The notes under the pieces: generated by a model
Seen by the model: the letters and a program-made list of their open reading frames with translations, nothing else
Told to the model about the DNA's origin: nothing
Database searches by the model: none
Shown here: positions 44,371-53,347 of the stretch, piece by piece
Position numbering within the stretch: the first letter of the stretch is position 1
Layout: every line of letters begins with the position of its first letter
Source of the DNA: Paenibacillus aceris
Lineage (GTDB): Bacteria > Bacillota > Bacilli > Paenibacillales > NBRC-103111
DNA length: 64,000 bases
Assembly (NCBI RefSeq): GCF_017874035.1
Contig: NZ_JAGGKV010000029.1
Coordinates: 1-64,000 of the forward strand
Direction: 5' to 3'
Made by a program: the position numbers and the translations under genes

Positions 44371-44454
44371 TCTAGTTCAACGTAAAAGCAGCCAATCATC
44401 GTGTGGCTGCCGTCATGTTCGTGATTGAACTATAGTTCTCCGTTAGCTGAATAA
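44371..44454 (+). repeat. Dispersed hairpin repeat, copy 29 (full)
   Basis: CTCTAGTTCAACG, hairpin AAGCAGCC..GGCTGCC, right arm TTGAACTATAGTTCTCCG then TTAGCTG. Confidence 0.9.
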
Positions 44455-44459
44455 CAGAT

Positions 44460-44822
44460 TTAGCCTAAATCATATGTGGTATGCCCACAATCAATAATTT
44501 TCCATTGTAATTTAATGAATTCATTCCTAATTTTCTTTCTATCATTCCTAAAAATTGAAAACAAGTTTTTACTATACGGGAATATTACCTTAACTTTTGG
44601 TTCTGAAAAGAACTCAAAATATTGAGGTTGACTGAACCAATCACGCCAACCAACGCAAAATGAATCTTCGAAAGTGCGGTTTATCCCGTCTGTCTCATTA
44701 CATAAAGCTACCCAATTCTTCCTACACTCAATAAAACTTATTTTTTGTGTTTGCTCATTACTATCGAGATAGTTGATTCCATCATGAGTGATATCTAATA
44801 TTTGGCGGTAATGAATTTCCAT
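44460..44822 (-). CDS. Hypothetical protein, 120 aa
   Basis: Soluble protein with IHYRQILDITHDGINYLD at the start, aromatic-rich middle (CVGWRDWFSQPQYFEFFSEPKV) and no known motif. GAGGTGGG precedes the ATG at 44822. Stop lies about five bases from the right arm of copy 29. Single gene in its repeat interval. Confidence 0.6.
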   Translation of the reverse strand: MEIHYRQILDITHDGINYLDSNEQTQKISFIECRKNWVALCNETDGINRTFEDSFCVGWRDWFSQPQYFEFFSEPKVKVIFPYSKNLFSIFRNDRKKIRNEFIKLQWKIIDCGHTTYDLG

Positions 44823-44901
44823 CAAACCCACCTCAATTCCCCGTTATGTTAATTCTTTTTTTATCAATTCTTTGACTTTAATATAACATTTTATTGAAGA
44901 A

Positions 44902-44990
44902 ATGTTCTCCATTAGTTGAACAAAGGCTGCCGATTATCCCGGCAGCCTTTTAAGGTATGTTTATTGAGAAAACGATCACCGTTAGTGGAA
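44902..44990 (+). repeat. Dispersed hairpin repeat, copy 30 (full)
   Basis: GTTCTCCATTAGTTGAAC, hairpin AAAGGCTGCCG..CGGCAGCCTTTT, right arm GAAAACGATCACCGTTAG. Confidence 0.88.
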
Positions 44991-45092
44991 TATTTCTACT
45001 TTAATTAATCCCAAAATATCTTAAATTCTTGGAATAGATTTATAAGCGCTGAGATTTCCCCTTTTTATTCCTACGTACAATTATAAAAAAAA

Positions 45093-45124
45093 TTTAAAAA
45101 AGCAGTCTTGCTCACAAGACTGCT
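45093..45124 (-). terminator. Rho-independent terminator of the PhoX-like gene
   Basis: Minus strand: AGCAGTCTTG, TGAG loop, CAAGACTGCT, then TTTTTTAAATTTTTTT, about 15 bases after the stop at 45140. Confidence 0.92.
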
Positions 45125-45139
45125 CCAGAAAATACACAC

Positions 45140-46930
45140 TTATTTATCTTTTTTTGCTTTAATATCCCCATCTAAAGATGGAAGCCCAGCAAAGTACCCT
45201 ACATATCCAGGGTTTTGTGAACTGTTCATGAGATAAGTAAATCCATCTAGATTATCGATCATTTGTAATCCAGTAGACTCCCCACCACCTGGAACTGAAA
45301 GGATGCGAGAAAGCTTCTTAGTATCCACATTGTAAGCCCATGTATAACAATTTTCATGATTATCAGAGTCTTCAGCAATAAATAAGGTTCTCATTTTTGG
45401 CGAATAGACAAGGTTGTCTGGGTTAGCAATTTTATCTACGTTCGCTTTATTACCGTCTGCATCCGGGGTAGCCAGATCCTCACCCATCACAAGACCAGCC
45501 ATGCTTACAGGAACATAATGGCTATCAATCTTTTCGCCATCTTGGGTTTTACGGTTTGGTTGGAAGGAAAGCTCATAAACTCCACCCGCACTAATTTTTG
45601 GCAATTGAATGTCATCGGCAGGTGCGGTAGGTTCAGCTAGCATCGTGTTTTCCTGATAGGAAATGGCTAAGTATGCCTTATTATCTTTTTCGTTGAAATC
45701 AAGACCTTCCATTTTATTAAATTCTACCGTTGAACCAACGTAAGCTGCATACCGATGTGTTTCTAAGAAAGCAGCGGCTTTTTCCATTCCTGACTTCACT
45801 TTCAGCCATTCCACTTTTTTACCGTTAGCTGGTGTTTTTACTGGCGTGTATCCCTCAGCTTTCCCTTTAACAGCGTCATCCGTCACGTCGAAAATGTCAC
45901 TGAATTTCTTGGTTTCCGCCAATTGCTGAATTTCTGCATCGCTTGCATGTCCAAGCTTGATCCATTCAAGATTTGCCGAAACTTCATTGTCTGTACTAGT
46001 CTGAATCCACTTTGCGGCATATAATGTTCCTGCTGATAAATCTTGAGCTTTGTCGGCTACATACATAAAGAATCCACCCGGGTTGCTGTCAACACCATAA
46101 ATCACTGTTCGGTTATCAGGCATGACCTTAACACGCTCAAATGCCATCCGACCCATGCTGTAATGTTTGACAACACTTGTATCTCCATTCGCGCTCACCA
46201 TAACTTCAGGTACATGGCCATAATAATAAGGATTTCCGATCATAGTCGGATCATTATAATAGTTTTTCATAAAATTTGTAACAGGAGATTTAGAAGGATT
46301 CGCTTCATGAGCTCTAGCATCCGGATCTGTCTCTTCGGAACCAAGATGTGTATTCCAAGGAGTTAACAATCCAGCACATGGCTTCCAAATACCGTGTACG
46401 GCTGAAAAGTCGATAGGTTTGATATCCACAACCGTAAGTTTACCAGTAGCCGGATCCATTTTTACCGTACTTAAGCTCATTGTTCCTGGGTTTTCAAGCC
46501 CATTTTCATTCTTCGGCATCGATTCATAGTGACTGATCATATAATAGGTGTTTTCCTGCAACCCAGGCACTTTCATTAAACTATTCATATCCGGTGCAGT
46601 CGACACATAGGGAGTACCGTCTGCTTTAGTCATTATCTCACCATTTGCATTCATTGTGATACCGGCTGTTTTGCCATTAATCACATCACCAGGTCTGAAC
46701 AATGTTTCATAGCTTAGCGGAAGTGTTTTTTTGCTCCCATCCACATATGTAACTTCTACCGATGCTTTCGAATACATCAGATTATTCTTCTCTTGATCCG
46801 TTTTCGGTGCATCCATTCCTATGAAATCTACCGATTTGATTTTCTGTTGGTCATGAGGTGCAGCCAAAACAGAACCTACGGATGAAAGTACAAATGATGC
46901 TGCAAGTGCAGGTATGATGAATTTCTTCAC
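45140..46930 (-). CDS. Secreted PhoX-like (DUF839) protein
   Basis: 596 residues from the GTG at 46930, which is well spaced from AAGGAG; the GTG at 46939 overlaps it. Signal peptide (KKFIIPALAASFVLSSVGSVLA). The family is DUF839/PhoX (PF05787), with GIWKPCAGLLTPWNTHLGSEE near 190 (the metal-binding Cys and Glu of PhoX), GRMAFERVKVMPD near 265 and LVYSPKMRTLFIAEDSDNHENCYTWAY near 510. PhoX enzymes are calcium/iron alkaline phosphatases. The operon is single-gene, with its own terminator. Confidence 0.88.
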   Translation of the reverse strand: MKKFIIPALAASFVLSSVGSVLAAPHDQQKIKSVDFIGMDAPKTDQEKNNLMYSKASVEVTYVDGSKKTLPLSYETLFRPGDVINGKTAGITMNANGEIMTKADGTPYVSTAPDMNSLMKVPGLQENTYYMISHYESMPKNENGLENPGTMSLSTVKMDPATGKLTVVDIKPIDFSAVHGIWKPCAGLLTPWNTHLGSEETDPDARAHEANPSKSPVTNFMKNYYNDPTMIGNPYYYGHVPEVMVSANGDTSVVKHYSMGRMAFERVKVMPDNRTVIYGVDSNPGGFFMYVADKAQDLSAGTLYAAKWIQTSTDNEVSANLEWIKLGHASDAEIQQLAETKKFSDIFDVTDDAVKGKAEGYTPVKTPANGKKVEWLKVKSGMEKAAAFLETHRYAAYVGSTVEFNKMEGLDFNEKDNKAYLAISYQENTMLAEPTAPADDIQLPKISAGGVYELSFQPNRKTQDGEKIDSHYVPVSMAGLVMGEDLATPDADGNKANVDKIANPDNLVYSPKMRTLFIAEDSDNHENCYTWAYNVDTKKLSRILSVPGGGESTGLQMIDNLDGFTYLMNSSQNPGYVGYFAGLPSLDGDIKAKKDK

Positions 46931-47347
46931 TCTCTTCACTCCTTTATATTTGTGCCTCAGTAAATGGTTACAAATACTAGTTTAGAAGACTTTCATTATT
47001 TAAATGTTTTGTAGAGTTAAAGTTTTGGTAAAATTCAAAAAAAACATTTCTTTATTGTATCACCCATAGCATATGTAATCTTCTTTCTCAAGAAAAGTCA
47101 CATGGAGCACTGTATTATTCCATACTTTATTCCGCTATCCTGCCCTTTAGTTCAACGAAAAAGCAGCCGATCATTCTGGCCGGCTGCCGCGGTGTTCGTA
47201 TTGAACTAACGTTCTTACGTTAGTTCAATACGAAGTTTGGTACAGGGTCTCCAATCTGATGGAAATATATTAGGGTTATCATACAGTCAAGCAGGTCTCT
47301 ATTTGAATTTAATATAGTACTTCTTAAGAGAAAGGAGGGGAAGCCAA
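46931..47347. other. Intergenic, contains repeat copy 31
   Basis: Promoter region of the PhoX-like gene (46931 to about 47100), then copy 31 and the leader of 47348-47707. I found no clear PhoP box. Confidence 0.4.
47133..47231 (+). repeat. Dispersed hairpin repeat, copy 31 (full, reference copy)
   Basis: GCTATCCTGCCCTTTAGTTC, hairpin AAGCAGCCG..CGGCTGCC, right arm a near-perfect palindrome (GAACTAACGTTCTTACGTTA). TTGAACTA/TAGTTCAA at the two sides form an outer stem. Confidence 0.92.
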
Positions 47348-47707
47348 ATGAGCAAAAAACTTACTACTGGACCTGTGGACAGAGACTTCTTTGAAGATGA
47401 TCTCGCCAACTGGCATTTGGAGTTATTTAACAACGGGGATGAAAAGGTTAAAGTAAAATTGGAAGTGTTTCAACTTGAACCACCGGCATTGATTGGCACT
47501 AACCATACAAAATTGCATCCGGGTGAATACAATAATCTCACTGTTGATACGCAAGGAAATGAACACACCTTGGTAGTGATAACAATTTCGGATGAAGAAA
47601 AGGACATCCTGCTAACACTCTACGGTAGAAATAACAACAACGATAATCTTTCTGGAGCCGTTTATCAACGTGCATTACTGGTAAAGATCGATAAGATTGA
47701 GATTTAA
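47348..47707 (+). CDS. Hypothetical protein, 119 aa, beta-rich
   Basis: AAAGGAGGGG precedes the ATG. Beta-strand-rich protein (VKVKLEVFQLEPPALIG, then HTLVVITISDEEKDILLTLYG), without signal peptide. Possibly related in fold to the 211-residue protein at 61414-62049 and to spore-surface proteins of this group, but identity is low. A strong terminator follows. Confidence 0.7.
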   Translation: MSKKLTTGPVDRDFFEDDLANWHLELFNNGDEKVKVKLEVFQLEPPALIGTNHTKLHPGEYNNLTVDTQGNEHTLVVITISDEEKDILLTLYGRNNNNDNLSGAVYQRALLVKIDKIEI

Positions 47708-47719
47708 TCGGTATTAGAA

Positions 47720-47760
47720 CAAACTCCCAAGTTCCGTATGGAACAAGGGAGTTTGTTTTG
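47720..47760 (+). terminator. Rho-independent terminator
   Basis: CAAACTCCC..GTTCC/GGAAC..GGGAGTTTG stem with a four-base loop followed by TTTTG. Confidence 0.9.
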
Positions 47761-47971
47761 CGCTTGATGGCGTCGACATGTCCGGCTGCGTCAGGCTGTA
47801 TATCGTAATATCCAGCGTTTTCGAAGCGCCGCCGATAACGCCGAGGATGACAGCCAGCAGCACGAACGGAATGACGTTGACATTCAACGCAAATTGAAGA
47901 AATAAAATCAAGACCGGCAAGTAGCCGATCAGCATTTCCTTCCCATATAAAAAAATAATCGGAATGTCCAC
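47760..47971 (-). pseudogene. Membrane protein C-terminal fragment
   Basis: Reads GYLPVLILFLQFALNVNVIPFVLLAVILGVIGG.. then TLDITIYSLTQPDMSTP with two hydrophobic segments but no valid start; its upstream end coincides with the left arm of copy 32. GC content is higher than nearby. It looks like the tail of a transporter lost to rearrangement. Confidence 0.4.
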
Positions 47972-48062
47972 TATCCTCCGTTACTTCAACGAAACCAGGG
48001 ATCAGCTGCCGCGGGGCGGGCTGCTCCCTGCTTATTACGCTATCGTTCCCCGTTAGCTTAAT
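47970..48062 (+). repeat. Dispersed hairpin repeat, copy 32 (full)
   Basis: CTATCCTCCGTTACTTCAACG, hairpin CAGGGATCAGC..GGCTGCTCCCTG, right arm GCTATCGTTCCCCGTTAG. Confidence 0.92.
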
Positions 48063-48442
48063 CCATAATAACTCCTATAAAACTCCAAAACTTTATCCCT
48101 TCCTATCGTCTTGAGGTTCGTGAGATAATCTAATTCTTTTGCCGCTTCAGCGGTTTTTAATGTTTTTAAATATGAAATGGTTTCTTCTAGTCCCGCACCT
48201 ATAAGTAGTTCCCCATCAATATAACAACCTGTATCGAAATCAATATTTTTTGCTTTCCATATCAGCAATGTATCCTCAGCAATTCCATAAGTATATACAA
48301 GGATACAGAGTGTTTTCAGGTATTCATTATCCTCGCGCTCCTCATTTAAAGACTCTCTACCCAGAAACTCTTTAAGAATATCCCTGTGTTCTCTCATTGG
48401 TTCTAAACCATACTTTTCAAGTAGTAACTCAGTTCTGTCCAT
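48053..48442 (-). CDS. Hypothetical protein, 129 aa
   Basis: Soluble acidic helical protein (YLKTLCILVYTYGIAEDTLLIWKAKNIDFDTGCYIDGELLIGAG). The 'DTGCYIDGELLIGAG' stretch resembles small immunity-type proteins I have seen but cannot name. The end ..YYGL-S-stop is read from GGA TTA AGC TAA, whose last codons are the repeat arm of copy 32. Gene begins about 30 bases from copy 33. Confidence 0.65.
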   Translation of the reverse strand: MDRTELLLEKYGLEPMREHRDILKEFLGRESLNEEREDNEYLKTLCILVYTYGIAEDTLLIWKAKNIDFDTGCYIDGELLIGAGLEETISYLKTLKTAEAAKELDYLTNLKTIGRDKVLEFYRSYYGLS

Positions 48443-48471
48443 ATAATCATCACCGTTTCAAAATATTATTA

Positions 48472-48500
48472 ATTGAACTAACGTTCCTCGTTAGCGAAAT
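48472..48500 (+). repeat. Dispersed repeat, copy 33 (right arm)
   Basis: TTGAACTAACGTTCCTCG then TTAGCG. Confidence 0.8.
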
Positions 48501-48563
48501 GACTTAAATTTATTCCAATACTTTAATAATTTTTTTAGCAGTTAATAAGCATTCACTTTTATT

Positions 48564-48749
48564 TTATTTGCGCGAAGGATCCAAATGTTGAAGCATAGAT
48601 TCAATAAACCCTGCTATTCGCTCAGGCTCCCTTGACCCGCTAGAGTGAATGCATTTTAGTATTTCATAACTTTCGATAACGTAGATCTTTAAATCTAATG
48701 GGTCCCATTCGGCAATGATTTTATGTATTTTGTCTCTTTGAGAATTAAT
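48564..48749 (-). CDS. DUF1871-like small protein with non-standard start
   Basis: 61 codons: SQRDKIHKIIAEWDPLDL then IESYEILKCIHSSGSREPERIAGFIESMLQ. The EWDP motif and layout recall DUF1871. GGGGAGG stands seven bases before an ATT at 48747-48749, and no ATG, GTG or TTG is available in frame. Either an AUU start is used or ATG mutated to ATT. Confidence 0.5.
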   Translation of the reverse strand: MNSQRDKIHKIIAEWDPLDLKIYVIESYEILKCIHSSGSREPERIAGFIESMLQHLDPSRK

Positions 48750-48800
48750 AACAATTCCTCCCCAAATTCTTTAATTACAATATATTCCACGTATCTCTCT

Positions 48801-48893
48801 GCTATCCTGCCCGTATGCATGGAAAAGGCAGCCGATCGTCATGGCCGGCTGCCGCAGTGTCTTTATTCAACTATCGTTTTCCGTTAGGTTAAT
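48801..48893 (+). repeat. Dispersed hairpin repeat, copy 34 (full)
   Basis: GCTATCCTGCCCGTATGC, hairpin AAAGGCAGCCG..CGGCTGCC, right arm CAACTATCGTTTTCCGTTAG. Last copy before the ABC/two-component block. Confidence 0.92.
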
Positions 48894-48945
48894 CACTCAT
48901 TAGAAAAATGCGAAAATCCCATCTTCAAAATATTGCCATGCACTA

Positions 48946-50283
48946 TTATTCGTTCAAATACGTGTTCACACGGTTCTGGATCAGCTTGCTCACTTCTTCT
49001 GCCGATTTCTGGCCGCTCATGTACGATTCGAATTCTTCCATGGCAATTGAGACTACTTTCATATCGCTGGAGCTCTTCACACCCGCTCCCTCGAGAAGCT
49101 TTTTCAAGGCTTGGATTCGCTCATCCACCATTTTGTCATCCGGCTTCATCTTCGGCATTTGCAGCTTACCGTTAGCGATACTTTGTATGGCTGCATCAAG
49201 CTTTTTCTCGATAACCGCTTTATTCAGCGGCAGCCCCATCAGATCAGACGAAGATTGCATTTCGTCAGACAGCAGGAACTTGATGAACTCCCATGCTTCC
49301 GGCTGAACCTTCGATTTGCTGTTCAAACCCAGACTGAAATAGGTTTTGAATCCTCCTCCCTGCGCCTTCCCGTCCACCGTAGGCTTTTGAAAATTACTCG
49401 TATTGGCCGGCTGTGTTATAGCCTGCTCCGGACTTGCCAATCCATACATCGAGAACAGGGATTTGCTATAATCATACGAAAACTCAGCTTTGAGGATGCC
49501 TTCGTCATACATAGCCTTGATCTGGCGCATCATATTCCGGAACAAATCCGAATCAAAATTGGCTTTGCCCTGCTGTACGAGCTTCGAATAATTACTATCA
49601 ATGTAATCTGCTAGCAATTGGTTAGGGAACAAGTTGACAATGCCTACATAATCCGAACCCGCTTGCTGTTTCAGCTTCTTGGCGATGTCCTTGAATTGAT
49701 CCCAGGTCCATGTCTTGTCGTCGATCTCAACGTTCGCCTTCTTCAGTAGGTCAGTATTTCCTTCCATGACGTCAAGCGCGAAAGCAAACGGCATCGCATA
49801 CAAGCCATCCCCGTTTTGCGAGGCTTTGAGAATATTCGGGTAGTATTTGCTTTTATCAAAGGATGAGTCCTTTGCCATCAAGTCGTACAGGTTGACCAAC
49901 AGTTTCTTTTCGACAAATTTATCTTGGGGCAAGCTGTTCATGGCGATCAAATCGGCACCTTTGCCGGATGCGACCTGGGTAGTGACCGTTTGCACGAATT
50001 TCTCCATATCCGCCTGCGAGGTCGCCTGCTTCATCCCGTTACCGTTCGAAGCCGTAGCCAAATATTCTTTAATTTCAATATGGATCTCCGGATGCTGATC
50101 TTCAAATTTCTGTGCCGCGGTTTCCAGAAACCGATCTGAGCTCTGTACGGCAATAACGACGTTTTTTTTGCCTCCTGACATTTTGGACCCCGGATCCGGG
50201 GAAGTAGCAGCATTATTGCTGGAGCATGCGGTCAGAAATAATAATCCGGTTAATAATGTTATCGCCCATTTTTTAGTTCTCAA
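48946..50283 (-). CDS. ABC sugar-importer binding lipoprotein
   Basis: 445 residues from TTG with GAGAGGATG upstream. Lipobox LLFLTACSS gives a lipid-anchored Cys near residue 20. Family 1 extracellular binding protein: SGGKKNVVIAVQSSDRFLE start, DLIAMNSLPQDKFVEKKLLVNLYDL, MPFAFALDVMEGNTDLLKKANV, and the closing EEFESYMSGQKSAEEV. Downstream of two permeases and an adaptor on the same strand. No MalK-type ATPase is in the window, so a shared MsmX-like ATPase would be needed. Confidence 0.92.
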   Translation of the reverse strand: MRTKKWAITLLTGLLFLTACSSNNAATSPDPGSKMSGGKKNVVIAVQSSDRFLETAAQKFEDQHPEIHIEIKEYLATASNGNGMKQATSQADMEKFVQTVTTQVASGKGADLIAMNSLPQDKFVEKKLLVNLYDLMAKDSSFDKSKYYPNILKASQNGDGLYAMPFAFALDVMEGNTDLLKKANVEIDDKTWTWDQFKDIAKKLKQQAGSDYVGIVNLFPNQLLADYIDSNYSKLVQQGKANFDSDLFRNMMRQIKAMYDEGILKAEFSYDYSKSLFSMYGLASPEQAITQPANTSNFQKPTVDGKAQGGGFKTYFSLGLNSKSKVQPEAWEFIKFLLSDEMQSSSDLMGLPLNKAVIEKKLDAAIQSIANGKLQMPKMKPDDKMVDERIQALKKLLEGAGVKSSSDMKVVSIAMEEFESYMSGQKSAEEVSKLIQNRVNTYLNE

Positions 50284-50297
50284 TGTCTTTCATCCTC

Positions 50298-51461
50298 TCA
50301 ATTTAATCGAATCCGGTTGCCATCCTGCAGCGGTTCGCTTGTTTCCTTTATGATTTCTTCCTGCGGGGCAATACCGGAGAGAACGATAATTCCTTCTTCC
50401 GTTTCGTCCCCCGTATTAACTTTGGCTTTTTGCACATAGTAAGAGTTTCCGAGCGGACTTTTTTTCTCGCGAACGACGAACACATAGCTATCTGCCCCGT
50501 CTTTCTTGAGCATCTCTTTGCTTATTACCAGCCCCTGCAGGTTGGCCTGCTTCTCAATTCGGACAGTCGCTTGCTCACTTCCTTGAATGCCTTCGCCGGA
50601 TACGGCGATGACGACAGTTTTTTGCGGCTTGCCTCCGCTATCTACCCCGCCATCTTCTGCTCCTCCTCCGCCACCCGGCTTGGTTGAACCTCCTTGGCCA
50701 TCGCCGGAGACCGTCTGTCCGTCTTTAATTTCCGTAATCGTGCCCTTCACGTTGAGAGGCTTCCCATCTTTGGTAACGACAGGCGTTACAGCTTCTCCGA
50801 TTTGCAGCAAAGCAGCCGAATCTTCGTTCGTCGAGAAGGATAGCTCGTACCCTTCATGGGTGTTCACAAGCGTAATCAGCGATTGGCCTTGAGGCGTGGC
50901 CGTTCCTTCCTTTGCTTTGATATCAGCTACGATCCCGTCAAATGGAGCCTTTAAGGTGCTTTTCTCTGATAAATCATTGCGCATGCTATCGACTTTCCGC
51001 TGTGCGATATCCGTATCGAGCTGATCGATTTCCAAATCCCTCTTCGCTTTTCGAATCTTGGCCTCATCTCCCTCCTGTTGAGCTGCAACGAACTGTTCCT
51101 TCAGCGCTTCACGGTTCAAGCTCATCTTTTTTAACCGGTCCTCTTCATCCAGTAACTGCTGCTTGTCAGCGGTATCGTCAAACGTAATAAGTACCTGGCC
51201 TTTTTTGACCTGATCGTTTTTGCTGACATTCACTTTAGCAACCTTCCACCCGTTATCGCTGACGACATCGTTTTTTTGCTTCGGGGTGATGACACCGCCG
51301 CCTCTAATCGTATGGGTCAATGTCTTTTTGACCGGTTTCTCTGTCGTTACTTTAGGGAGTAAGGCGGTTTGAAATGTATTGCTGAACAAGGTCAAGCCGG
51401 CGAGCACGATAAAAAACAAGATAAATAGTGTAGTAAGCAGTCGTTGTCGTTTTAAAACCAT
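50298..51461 (-). CDS. HlyD/RND-type membrane-fusion adaptor protein
   Basis: 387 residues: N-terminal membrane anchor (residues ~8-28), then a lipoyl-like split domain with VVSDNGWKVAKVNVSKNDQVKKGQVLITFDD, a long coiled-coil at ~95-165 (ADKQQLLDEEDRLKKMSLN), the second half STLKAPFDGIVADIKAKEG, and beta-barrel domains with a Gly-rich insert (GGGGGAEDGG). This is an efflux adaptor normally paired with a MacB-type or other exporter, none of which is here. Its place between the binding protein and permeases of an importer is odd. Confidence 0.88.
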   Translation of the reverse strand: MVLKRQRLLTTLFILFFIVLAGLTLFSNTFQTALLPKVTTEKPVKKTLTHTIRGGGVITPKQKNDVVSDNGWKVAKVNVSKNDQVKKGQVLITFDDTADKQQLLDEEDRLKKMSLNREALKEQFVAAQQEGDEAKIRKAKRDLEIDQLDTDIAQRKVDSMRNDLSEKSTLKAPFDGIVADIKAKEGTATPQGQSLITLVNTHEGYELSFSTNEDSAALLQIGEAVTPVVTKDGKPLNVKGTITEIKDGQTVSGDGQGGSTKPGGGGGAEDGGVDSGGKPQKTVVIAVSGEGIQGSEQATVRIEKQANLQGLVISKEMLKKDGADSYVFVVREKKSPLGNSYYVQKAKVNTGDETEEGIIVLSGIAPQEEIIKETSEPLQDGNRIRLN

Positions 51462-51481
51462 TTTTCATATCTCCTTTTTCG

Positions 51482-52339
51482 CTATCCTTTGATACCGGAC
51501 AACTGAATGCCTTCAATAAAGTACTTTTCTGCACATAAAAACAGCAGCACCATAGGCATCATATAAACAACGGAAGCGGCGAAAGAAACGCCGAATGCTT
51601 CTTTTTGAATTTGGGACAAAAACACAGACAGCGGCTGCAGACCGGGATCTTGCAAAAATATTAGAGGCTGCTCAACCATATTCCAGTAGTCGGCGAACAA
51701 TAGAACTACAAGTGCAGCAATTCCCGGCTTTACCATCGGGAGTACAATGGTCGTAAAAGTCCTTACATAACCGGCCCCGTCCATCTTAGCTGCTTCCATA
51801 TAGGCAAAGGGAATATGCAGCATAAACTGCCGCAGCAGGAACACCCCGAAAGCGGCGAATACGCCGGGCAATATGATAGAGCTTGGGGTATCTAACAGTC
51901 CCAGCCAGTCCGCCATAATATAATTGGGCACCAAGGTTACCTGAAAGGGCATCAGCATAGTGATCAAATAGAGCAGGAACAGGGTCTCCCTTCCCGGAAA
52001 CCGCAGCTTCGCGAAAGTGAATGCAGCCATGGCTCCGACGACAACCTGACCGATAATGATGGGGGCTACCATCAAGACCGAATTCCAAAACATATGCAAA
52101 AACTGGGGTGTAGCGATAAGAACCTTGAAATATTGTGCGAACGAAACCCAGTCCGGAATCCATTTCAGATTCACAAAATCGCTCATATCGCTTTTCCCCA
52201 GCATGCCGTAATTGGCCATAATTTCCCGTTCCGTCATGAACGAATTCACGACCGTCAGAACGACGGGCATCAGCAGCAAAGCAGCAACAGTCATCAAGAC
52301 GATGGTTCGCAGATAAGGCATCACGCGTTCTTTTAACAT
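51482..52339 (-). CDS. ABC sugar permease, MalG type
   Basis: 285 residues from ATG at 52339 (GAGGTG upstream). Six helices and the EAA loop EAAKMDGAGYVRTFTTIVLPMVKPGI near residue 185 that contacts the ATPase. Pairs with the MalF-type permease directly upstream (25-base gap). Family: carbohydrate ABC permeases. Confidence 0.93.
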   Translation of the reverse strand: MLKERVMPYLRTIVLMTVAALLLMPVVLTVVNSFMTEREIMANYGMLGKSDMSDFVNLKWIPDWVSFAQYFKVLIATPQFLHMFWNSVLMVAPIIIGQVVVGAMAAFTFAKLRFPGRETLFLLYLITMLMPFQVTLVPNYIMADWLGLLDTPSSIILPGVFAAFGVFLLRQFMLHIPFAYMEAAKMDGAGYVRTFTTIVLPMVKPGIAALVVLLFADYWNMVEQPLIFLQDPGLQPLSVFLSQIQKEAFGVSFAASVVYMMPMVLLFLCAEKYFIEGIQLSGIKG

Positions 52340-52364
52340 AAATTTCACCTCACAAGACCTTTAA

Positions 52365-53234
52365 TTATTCCATAAAGGAACGGAACTTCTTCTCGGCGCG
52401 AAATAATATAAGCACGAGCACTAGAATGGATAAGGCCATTAATGTCGCCGCGGCCGACAGCTTCTGAATGTCCAGCGACAGGAACATATTGTTCATATAG
52501 TGCTGCATCATATAGATACGATCATGCGGATAAGCACCAGCGACCAGGTACGTCTCCCGAAACACCTTGAACGAATTCAATATGGACATCAATACAACCA
52601 GAAAAGTAGTAGGCGTTAAGTATACGAGCGTAATACTGAAAAACTTTCGCCTCGAGCTTGCCCCTTCCAAATTAGCAATTTCGTAATACTGGTCTGGAAT
52701 ATTTTGCAGTCCTGCCAGAAATAGCACGACATTATACCCGATGTTTTTCCATATATAAATCAATATGACGACAAAACCTGCCCAATCCGACTTCATCCAA
52801 TCGATCCGATTCAATCCGAAATGGTTCAACACAACATTCATTGCACCATTCCAATCGAACAGGATCTGCCAGACGAGAACAATAGAAGCTACCGGCACGA
52901 CAAGCGGGAGCACATAGGCCGTCCGCAGCAAATTCCGGAAGAAGACACGTTGATTCAGCAGCAGCGCCACGACCAGAGATAATGTGACCAGGATCGGCAC
53001 GCTGACGGCGGTGAACCAAAAGGTATTCGCTGCTGCCTTCTGAAACGATGAGCTAAGCAGCAATTCCTTGTAATTCGACAAGGTTAAGGATGATCTGTTA
53101 AGCCCGTCTTGAAAGGAATATAACAAGCTTGTTCCAAATGGAATCAAATAGAACAAGCAAAATCCAATAAAGCTTGGAGTGAGAAAGCTCAGGGCAACGA
53201 ACAGCTCCCTGCGCGCCAAGCGTTGCATTTTCAT
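52365..53234 (-). CDS. ABC sugar permease, MalF type
   Basis: 289 residues from ATG at 53234 (GGAGG upstream), chosen over 53279. Six helices, with the EAA-like loop YYEIANLEGASSRRKFFSITLVYLTP. First gene of the operon permease-permease-adaptor-binding protein, reading away from the two-component genes. The 113-base gap to 53348 must hold both promoters. Confidence 0.93.
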   Translation of the reverse strand: MKMQRLARRELFVALSFLTPSFIGFCLFYLIPFGTSLLYSFQDGLNRSSLTLSNYKELLLSSSFQKAAANTFWFTAVSVPILVTLSLVVALLLNQRVFFRNLLRTAYVLPLVVPVASIVLVWQILFDWNGAMNVVLNHFGLNRIDWMKSDWAGFVVILIYIWKNIGYNVVLFLAGLQNIPDQYYEIANLEGASSRRKFFSITLVYLTPTTFLVVLMSILNSFKVFRETYLVAGAYPHDRIYMMQHYMNNMFLSLDIQKLSAAATLMALSILVLVLILFRAEKKFRSFME

Positions 53235-53347
53235 AACACTTTCCTCCATAATAGTTGTGATTTGCTTTTCACCAAGCAATTTGAATCTTATAGGTCCAAT
53301 GTGACAACCAGGTGACAGCGTACGAATAAGGAGGAAAGAGACTTGTA

